Source: Rhizobium sp. 32-5/1
GTDB taxonomy: Bacteria > Pseudomonadota > Alphaproteobacteria > Rhizobiales > Rhizobiaceae
NCBI RefSeq assembly: GCF_029537235.1
Contig: NZ_CP120638.1
Coordinates: 1,736,001 to 1,800,000, forward strand
Reading direction: 5' to 3'
DNA length: 64,000 nucleotides
Position 1 is the first letter of the stretch. Each line of letters opens with the position of its first letter. The notes beneath the pieces were generated by a model. That model did not search any database. It was given only the letters and a program-made list of their open reading frames with translations, and was not told the origin of the DNA. Below, one piece after another: positions 57,962 through 64,000 of this stretch. The position numbers and the translations under genes were made by a program.

Positions 57962-59751
57962 TGGAAAAAAACCGCAATTACTTCGTGGCAATTGCCCTGT
58001 CCGTGCTCATCCTGATTGCCTGGCAGTTCCTCTACGTCAATCCGAAGATCGAGAAGGATCGTCTCGCCGCCGAAGCGCAGCAGGCACAGAGCCAGACGCA
58101 GGCCGCCAACAATGCCGCGCAACAGGCGACACCGGGCCAAGCTCTGCCGGCCAACGGCGCCGTGCCCGGATCCGTCGAGAGCCGCGACCAGGCAATCGCC
58201 AAGTCCGCCCGCGTGACCATCGACACGCCGGCGCTCAGTGGCTCGATCAACCTGACCGGCGCCCGTTTCGACGACCTGAAGCTCAAGGAATACCACGAGA
58301 CTGTCGACGACAAGAGCCCACTGATCACGCTCTTCAGCCCGGCTGAGACCCAGAACGGGTATTTCACTGAACTCGGCTATATCGGCAATGAGGCGACGGG
58401 TACAGTTCCCGGCCCGACCACGGTATGGACCCTTTCGGGCGGCGACAAGCTGACGACGGCGACCCCGGTGACGCTCACCTTTACCAACGAAAAGGGTCTG
58501 ACGTTCACCCGGACGATTTCCATCGACGACCATTTCATGTTCCAGGTTACCGACGCCGTTTCCAATGCCGGAACGGCACCGGTTTCGCTGTCCTCCTACG
58601 GCCGGGTGACGCGCTTCAACAAACCACTCGAACCAAGCGTCTACGTGTTGCACGAAGGCTTTATCGGCGTGATCGGCGAACATGGGCTGACCGAAGTTGC
58701 CTATGGCAAGGTGGAAGATGAAGCCCCCATTCAGCCCGGCAAGACAACGACCGGCTGGCTCGGCATCACGGACAAATACTGGGCGGCAGCAATCGTTCCG
58801 CCGCAGGCAACGCCGTACGAGGCCAAGTTCGCGCACTTCCCCGATGGTCGCCCGCGCTACCAGGCAGACTACAAGCAGGATGCGATCACGATAGCGCCCG
58901 GCCAGTCCACGGAACTCAAGAATCTCGTTTTCGCAGGCGCCAAGCAGGTGCCGCTGGTCGATGGCTATGAGCAGACCTACGCAATCCCGCAGTTCGACCT
59001 TTTGATCGACTGGGGCTGGTTCTACTTCATCACCAAGCCGATGTTCAAAATGATGGACTTCTTCTTCCGTTACTTCGGGAACTTCGGCGTTGCCATCCTG
59101 ATGACCACCGTCGTCGTCAAGCTGCTCTTCTTTCCGCTCGCCAGCAAGCAATATGCTTCGATGGCGAACATGAAGAAGGTCCAGCCGAAGATGGAGGAAC
59201 TGAAGAAGAAGCATGGCGACGACCGCATGGCCCTGCAGCAGGGCATGATGGCGCTCTACAAGGAAGAGAAGATCAACCCGATCGCCGGTTGCTGGCCGAT
59301 CCTCTTGCAGATCCCGGTGTTCTTCGCGCTCTACAAGGTGATCTACGTCACCATCGAAATGCGCCATGCGCCGTTCTTCGGCTGGATCCAGGACCTTTCG
59401 GCGCCGGATCCGACCTCGCTGTTCAACCTGTTCGGCCTGCTTCCTTATGACGTGCCACATATGCTGATGATCGGCGTCTGGCCGTTGATCATGGGTGTCA
59501 CCATGTTCCTGCAGATGCGCATGAATCCGACGCCGCCGGATCCGACACAGGCGATGCTGTTCACCTGGATGCCTGTCGTCTTCACCTTCATGCTGGCAAC
59601 CTTCCCGGCCGGTCTCGTCATCTACTGGGCCTGGAACAACACGCTGTCGATCACCCAGCAGGCCTTCATCATGAAACGCCAGGGTGTGAAGGTCGAACTG
59701 ATCGACAATCTCAAGGGATTGTTCGTCAAGAAGCCCAAACCGGCTGAGTAA
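57958..59751 (+). CDS. yidC: Membrane protein insertase YidC, 597 aa
   Basis: Inserts proteins into the inner membrane. N-terminal helix [20 protein letters not shown], a large periplasmic domain (residues 60-350), then the insertase core: helices with [39 protein letters not shown], and [19 protein letters not shown]. Start at the first ATG or the next, one codon later. A terminator follows. Confidence 0.95.
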   Translation: MMEKNRNYFVAIALSVLILIAWQFLYVNPKIEKDRLAAEAQQAQSQTQAANNAAQQATPGQALPANGAVPGSVESRDQAIAKSARVTIDTPALSGSINLTGARFDDLKLKEYHETVDDKSPLITLFSPAETQNGYFTELGYIGNEATGTVPGPTTVWTLSGGDKLTTATPVTLTFTNEKGLTFTRTISIDDHFMFQVTDAVSNAGTAPVSLSSYGRVTRFNKPLEPSVYVLHEGFIGVIGEHGLTEVAYGKVEDEAPIQPGKTTTGWLGITDKYWAAAIVPPQATPYEAKFAHFPDGRPRYQADYKQDAITIAPGQSTELKNLVFAGAKQVPLVDGYEQTYAIPQFDLLIDWGWFYFITKPMFKMMDFFFRYFGNFGVAILMTTVVVKLLFFPLASKQYASMANMKKVQPKMEELKKKHGDDRMALQQGMMALYKEEKINPIAGCWPILLQIPVFFALYKVIYVTIEMRHAPFFGWIQDLSAPDPTSLFNLFGLLPYDVPHMLMIGVWPLIMGVTMFLQMRMNPTPPDPTQAMLFTWMPVVFTFMLATFPAGLVIYWAWNNTLSITQQAFIMKRQGVKVELIDNLKGLFVKKPKPAE

Positions 59752-59773
59752 CGGTCGGCACAAAGGATAAAAG

Positions 59774-59804
59774 AAGCCCGGTTCACACGCTTGAACCGGG
59801 CTTT
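59774..59804 (+). terminator. Rho-independent terminator after yidC
   Basis: AAGCCCGGTTC and GAACCGGGCTT are perfect arms followed by TTTTT. In many rhizobia engB follows yidC directly, so this terminator marks where the order is broken. Confidence 0.9.
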
Positions 59805-59840
59805 TTGTTGTGCATGGCTCCCCGAAGGACGGCCGCCGCT

Positions 59841-60718
59841 TTAGAGCATGCGTTGCATCTCCTCGCCGAGCCATTTGCGGAATTTCCGGGTCATGCGGTT
59901 TTCGTGGCGCTGAAAGACAACGCGATAATGGCCGAGATCCACGGGGCCGAAGCCCGGCAAGGCGACCAGGCCTCCGGAGCGGATCTCCCGTTCCGTCAGA
60001 AATGCGGGTGCCAGAACCATGCCCAACCCGGCGGTGGCCGCGTGCAAGGCTGCATCGTCGGTATCGAACACATGCTGGATATTGACAACGCGCGGCTCCA
60101 GTCCAAGCGTGCGGGTCCACAGCGACCAGTCCCAATTATCCTGCGCGCACTGCAGGGCGGGGATTCTTGCGAGATCACCGGCGCCTTCATATCCCGCGGC
60201 AATCAAAAGCGCCGGCGAGGCCACGGGGCGGCTCATGTCGGCAGCAAGCCACTCGCCTTCGGCAGGCACCGAGCCGGCACGGTGATAGGAAATGGCAAGA
60301 TCGCAGGTGCCAAGAGCGATGTCGGAGGTGACCTTGGTCTCGACGCGAACACGGGCTGCCGGATGAAGCGCCTTGAACCGCTCGAGCGCCGGGATCAACC
60401 AGCGAACCGCCAAAGACACGGAGACGCGCACGACGATTTCGTTCTGGTCGCGACTGAGGGCCTCCGTCGAGCGATCAATAGCAGCGATCGCTGCGGCAGC
60501 GTCGTCGTAGAGACGACGTCCGGCATCCGTCAGCACGAGGAAGTTGTGGCTTCGCTTGAAAAGAGGCAGGCCCAGTTCCCCTCCAGCTTCTTGATCTGAT
60601 GGCTGACGGCACTGGGGGTTAGTCCCACCTCCGTCGCGGCTTTCAGGATGCTGAGGTGGCGGGCGGCCAACACGAATATCCGCACAGCGTTGAGCGAGAC
60701 ACTTCTCTTGTTCTGCAT
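59841..60718 (-). CDS. LysR-family regulator, frameshift near 60579
   Basis: HTH in residues 8-60: SILKAATEVGLTPSAVSHQI. The effector domain follows in the second frame: GLPLFKRSHNFLVLTDAGRR... to FRKWLGEEMQRML. A G run of four on the coding strand (plus 60578-60581) needs one more base to read LEGELGLPLFKRS; corrected length 292 aa. Divergent from the first DMT transporter. Confidence 0.83.
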
Positions 60719-60847
60719 CGAAAATACTCATTCAGACACTAAAATTCGAGTTTGCAACACAGCCCGGCAGTTTGGCAAGACTGGTACAATAAACCTCGGA
60801 AAGACAAGAGCTTGCGGAAAATCCGGTCGAATTCAAACGTCGAGGCC

Positions 60848-61723
60848 ATGATCTGGGTCTTGCTGGGCACTGCGTTATTTTCCTTGATCTTTGCATCGGG
60901 GAAATTCGGCGGCGAATCCGTATCCGTCGTGCAGATCCAGTTTCTCCGCTACGTCACGGGCTTTGCAACATTGCTGGGTGTCGTTGCCTGCAAAGGCGAA
61001 AGCCTGCGCGCCTATCGCAGTGATCGGCCGTTTTCGCATGCCGTGCGCGCCATCTTCGGTGTTTCCGGTGGTTTTGCGCTCATCTACGCTTCAGCCGAAA
61101 TGCCGATTGTCGATGCGACGGCACTTGGTCTGCTCTATGTGGTCTTCGTCATTCCGCTCGCCGTGTTCATCCTGAAGGAGGATGTCACGAAGCAGCATCT
61201 GGTCGGCATTGTCCTCAGTTGTGCCGGGGCAGGTTTCATCATGATTTCACGCGGCGCCTTTGCGCAGTTCCAGCCGGCCTATCTCTGGCCGGCGGCGATT
61301 GCCGTTGCCGGCGCTGCGCTGCTGGCCGTCGAAGGTTTGCTGATCCGGGTCCTGTCCCATGCCGACAGGCCGCTGACCGTGCTTTTGCATGTGAATGGTT
61401 TCGGCATCATACTGCTCGCCATTCCGGCAGCCTTCGCCTGGAAAGCCATGTCGCTCTCTGCCATGGCCCCTTTTCTCCTGCTCGGCCCGATCGCCGTTGC
61501 GGCACAATATTGCATCGTGCGCGGCTATCGGATTGCATCGCTGGCGATCGTCGGACCGGTTGACTATGCCTGGCTTGTCTTCGCCGCCCTCATCGGGTTT
61601 CTGTTTTTCAATGAAGTGCCGACAACAGGCGTCATCGTGGGATCGGTGATCATAGCCATCGGCGGGATCGTGCTTGCGATCATCAAGCCGATACCGGAAA
61701 AGATCGGCGTCGAGGAACCGTGA
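60848..61723 (+). CDS. DMT-superfamily (EamA) transporter 1, 291 aa
   Basis: Ten hydrophobic helices in two EamA repeats: ASGKFGGESVSVVQIQFLRY, ALGLLYVVFVIPLAVFILKE and EGLLIRVLSH. Probably an exporter of an amino acid or metabolite. ATG chosen at 60848 (MIWVLLG). Likely regulated by the divergent LysR. Confidence 0.82.
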   Translation: MIWVLLGTALFSLIFASGKFGGESVSVVQIQFLRYVTGFATLLGVVACKGESLRAYRSDRPFSHAVRAIFGVSGGFALIYASAEMPIVDATALGLLYVVFVIPLAVFILKEDVTKQHLVGIVLSCAGAGFIMISRGAFAQFQPAYLWPAAIAVAGAALLAVEGLLIRVLSHADRPLTVLLHVNGFGIILLAIPAAFAWKAMSLSAMAPFLLLGPIAVAAQYCIVRGYRIASLAIVGPVDYAWLVFAALIGFLFFNEVPTTGVIVGSVIIAIGGIVLAIIKPIPEKIGVEEP

Positions 61724-61803
61724 CTTTCGGGAATTGCGACAGGGCCTTGTCGCGATTACCGGCGTGAACGTCGCGATTTGGTCCTAGATTACGGTGCTTA
61801 TCA

Positions 61804-62739
61804 ATGGATTCGCCCATGTCGCAGCCGACCTCGTTTCAGAAGCCTGCTCTGGCGACCCAGCCAAGCCAGACAAACGGCATTGTCCTTGTTCTCGGTTCGG
61901 CGATTGTCTGGAGCTTCGGCGGCACGCTGGCGCGTTTCCTTGACATCAACGATAGCTGGACGGTGGTTTTCTGGCGCTCCGTCTTTGCAGCCCTTTTCCT
62001 GATCGGCTTCATGCTGCTGCGCGACGGGCCGCGCAGCACCGTGACCCTGTTTCGAACGATGGGCCTGCCCGGCATCGCCGTCGGGCTGTGTTTCGCCATC
62101 GCCTCCACATCGTTCATCCTGGCGCTGGCCTATACGACAGTCGCAAATGTCGTGCTGATCCAGGCAGGGGTGCCGCTGATTGCCGCGCTCATCGCCTGGG
62201 TCCTGTTTCGCGAACGCATTTCGCTCCTGACTTGGCTCGCCATCGCCGCTGTCATCTTCGGTGTGGCAATCATGGTCTCGGACTCGATCGGCGGCACGGT
62301 CTCGCTGATCGGCGATGCGCTGGCGCTTCTGATCGCGCTGGTCTTCGCGACGGCGACCGTGATCACGCGCCGTTACGCCCATGTCCGGATGACGCCGGCC
62401 GTTTGTCTCGGCACCATCGTTGCCGGCAGCGTCGCGGCGACGCAGGCGAGCAGTTTTGCAGTCACGCTACCGGAACTCGGTGTGCTCGTTGTGTTCGGTG
62501 CATTGAACTTCGGCCTGGGGCTCGCCTTGTTCGTCACCGGCGCGCGGCTTGTTCCCTCGGCACTCGCCGCCCTGCTGGGTACGACGGAGACCGTGCTTGG
62601 TCCGCTCTGGGTGGCGGTCATCCATGGCGAGATCCCGAGCCTCAACACTGTCATCGGCGGCGCCATCGTTCTGACAGCACTTTTAGCCTATCTCAGCGTC
62701 GAAATGTGGCGCCAGCGCCGGCTGGTGCGTGCCTCATAG
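61804..62739 (+). CDS. DMT-superfamily (EamA) transporter 2, 311 aa
   Basis: Second EamA protein: GIVLVLGSAIVWSFGGTLAR, TVANVVLIQAGVPLIAALIA, ALLGTTETVLGPLWVAVIH. Distinct in sequence from transporter 1 and 80 bases downstream. It leads to engB with an 78-base gap. Confidence 0.84.
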   Translation: MDSPMSQPTSFQKPALATQPSQTNGIVLVLGSAIVWSFGGTLARFLDINDSWTVVFWRSVFAALFLIGFMLLRDGPRSTVTLFRTMGLPGIAVGLCFAIASTSFILALAYTTVANVVLIQAGVPLIAALIAWVLFRERISLLTWLAIAAVIFGVAIMVSDSIGGTVSLIGDALALLIALVFATATVITRRYAHVRMTPAVCLGTIVAGSVAATQASSFAVTLPELGVLVVFGALNFGLGLALFVTGARLVPSALAALLGTTETVLGPLWVAVIHGEIPSLNTVIGGAIVLTALLAYLSVEMWRQRRLVRAS

Positions 62740-62817
62740 GCCAATGCACGCCGTCTGCCTTGACAAGGGCGGCCAAAACCTTGAAGCCCTGCAGGGTATA
62801 AAGGATGAGCGACAGAC

Positions 62818-63470
62818 ATGACCGAAACAAAGCCGCAGCAGCCCCTTCCCGTTTTTGGACGCCCGTGGATCTTTATTCGCGGTGTGCCGTCGATGGAGTT
62901 CCTGCCCCCGAGGGGCCGATGGAGATTGCCTTTGCCGGACGCTCCAATGTCGGCAAGTCCTCGCTGATCAATGCGCTGGTCGGGCATCACGGCCTTGCCC
63001 GCACATCCAACACGCCGGGCCGCACCCAGGAACTCAATTATTTCGTACCGGCCGGCTATACCGGCGAAGGCAAGGACCTGCCGCCGATGGCGCTGGTCGA
63101 CATGCCCGGCTATGGCTATGCCAAGGCACCGAAGGAAAATGTCGACGCCTGGACCAAGCTGGTCTTCGACTATCTGCGTGGCCGCTCGACGCTGAAGCGC
63201 GTCTATGTGCTGATCGACAGCCGCCATGGCGTCAAGCCGAATGACGAGGAAGCCCTTGCCCTTCTCGACAAGGCGGCCGTCTCCTACCAGATCGTCCTGA
63301 CCAAGACCGACAAGATCAAGGAACCTGCCGTGCCGCGGGTGATTGCCGAAACGCAGGAAAAAATCAAGAAAAGGCCCGCCGCCTTCCCCGTGGTGCTATC
63401 GACCTCATCGGAAAAGGGAACGGGCCTCGAAGACCTGCGCAACGCGATATATACGGCGATCGGGCGCTAA
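62818..63470 (+). CDS. engB: Ribosome biogenesis GTPase EngB (YsxC/YihA), frameshift near 62907
   Basis: Essential GTPase for 50S assembly. G1 is [15 protein letters not shown]2 [14 protein letters not shown]3 [12 protein letters not shown]4 TKTD, and the end AIYTAIGR. As written, an open frame from 62805 gives an unrelated amino end. The true N-terminus ([19 protein letters not shown]) is in another frame. One more C at 62905-62909 joins them through [14 protein letters not shown], 217 aa. A broken essential gene is strong evidence for sequencing error. Confidence 0.88.
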
Positions 63471-63473
63471 GCC

Positions 63474-63971
63474 TCAGGCAGCCGTTGCCGGCACGAATTT
63501 TAGCGCCAGACCGTTGATGCAATGTCGCTTGCCGGTCGGCTGCGGGCCATCATCGAAGATATGGCCGAAATGGCCGCCGCAGCGACGGCAATGGCATTCC
63601 ACCCGCGTCATGAAGAACGACGTGTCCTCACGCGTGCCGATGCCGCCCTCGATCGCGTCCCAGAAGCTTGGCCAGCCCGTGCCGCTGTCGAATTTCGTCT
63701 CTGAAGAATAGGCCGGCAATTCGCAACCGGCGCACTGGAAAACGCCCTTGCGCTTTTCATTGTTAAGCGCGCTGGTGAACGGTCTTTCCGTATCTTCCTG
63801 CCGCAGGATGCTGAACTGCTCCTCGGTGAGGATAGCCTTCCACTCGGCCTCGGTCTTCGTCACTTCGAAAGTCTCTGTTGGCGCCGCGAAGCCCGGACGC
63901 GTGAAGCGTGCCAGACCCGTAGCAGCAAGGAAGGCCGTGCCGGAAAGAAGGAAAAAGCGCCGCGTCGTCAT
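63474..63971 (-). CDS. msrB: Methionine sulfoxide reductase MsrB, 165 aa
   Basis: Reduces methionine-R-sulfoxide. N-terminal twin-Arg leader-like segment (MTTRRFFLLSGTAFLAATG), so the protein is likely exported or anchored. Zn sites CAGC and CRRC; FGHIFDDGPQPTGKRHCING contains the catalytic Cys (RHCIN). Full length. Convergent with engB. Confidence 0.92.
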   Translation of the reverse strand: MTTRRFFLLSGTAFLAATGLARFTRPGFAAPTETFEVTKTEAEWKAILTEEQFSILRQEDTERPFTSALNNEKRKGVFQCAGCELPAYSSETKFDSGTGWPSFWDAIEGGIGTREDTSFFMTRVECHCRRCGGHFGHIFDDGPQPTGKRHCINGLALKFVPATAA

Positions 63972-64000
63972 GATGGCTCCCAGACTGTTGAATTTCGGTG

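Noticed and set aside
57832..60135. 767-codon open frame on minus across yidC and rnpA
   Set aside because: Antisense to two certain genes; low-complexity His/Arg/Asp content shows a shadow frame.
62805..62900. Alternative EngB start at 62805
   Set aside because: The amino end it gives is unlike EngB; the frame from 62818 carries the conserved N-terminus and joins after one added base.
1..64000. CRISPR array, prophage or insertion sequence
   Set aside because: No regularly spaced repeats, no transposase or phage structural genes were seen.

Overview
The window looks like a chromosome segment of an alphaproteobacterium of the Rhizobiales (Rhizobium/Agrobacterium/Sinorhizobium group). The grounds are the high-GC codon use, a complete frcBCAK-type fructose ABC operon with a divergent ROK regulator, the rpmH-rnpA-yidC-engB order, a PutA without an N-terminal ribbon-helix-helix domain, many ABC sugar importers, and intergenic CTTCTCCCC...GGGGAGAAG palindromes typical of rhizobial mosaic repeats (RIME-like). 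No prophage, insertion sequence, CRISPR array or rRNA was seen. One tRNA (Arg, ACG) is present.

An important technical point governs the annotation. At least 18 places in 16 genes carry an apparent single-base deletion, nearly all at a run of two to six identical bases, mostly G/C. Adding one base restores a full-length protein every time, including essential genes such as engB. The simplest reading is uncorrected homopolymer sequencing error rather than mass pseudogenisation. I therefore give coordinates of the restored genes and name each suspected site.

Layout. (1) 1-4.4 kb: a minus-strand operon of a Tm-1-like ATP-binding protein, a TIM-barrel 'PEP hydrolase'-family protein, a cupin and an M24 peptidase, with a divergent TetR regulator. 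(2) 4.4-15.5 kb: an acid-sugar/polyol-type catabolic regulon. It has a binding protein, two permeases, a small membrane protein and two ATPases on plus; a D-2-hydroxyacid dehydrogenase, a FadR-type regulator, a mandelate-racemase-family enzyme and a sugar isomerase on minus; and a second isomerase on plus. TGGTnnnACCA palindromes before both plus-strand units link them to the FadR-type regulator. (3) 15.6-24.4 kb: an eight-gene minus-strand operon (ribose-type ABC importer, phosphotriesterase-family lactonase/esterase, ThuA-like protein, ribokinase, BtpA-family protein, M20 amidohydrolase) with an XRE-cupin regulator whose likely operator TCAAGnnnCTTGA lies before both the operon and the regulator. 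(4) 25-29.5 kb: a PfkB sugar kinase, pyrE, a DUF3096 mini-protein, a glyoxalase-fold protein and pyrC. (5) 29.6-35.1 kb: frcBCAK, then frcR and a FucU/RbsD mutarotase. (6) 35.2-42.6 kb: DoxX, Crp/Fnr plus CHASE2 adenylate cyclase, a FecR-domain protein, a Sel1-repeat protein, a proline-racemase-family enzyme and a class III phosphodiesterase. (7) 42.7-53 kb: TetR/reductase, an NTF2-like protein, a YkgJ protein, PutA, an IMPACT-family protein, an aldo-keto reductase, an SDR, AraC and tRNA-Arg. (8) 53.2-57 kb: an orphan sensor kinase and a chemoreceptor. (9) 57.4-64 kb: rpmH-rnpA-yidC, then a LysR regulator and two DMT exporters, engB and msrB.

The best candidates for something undescribed are regions 2 and 3, two adjacent catabolic regulons with readable operators, and the bacterial Tm-1 split pair in region 1.
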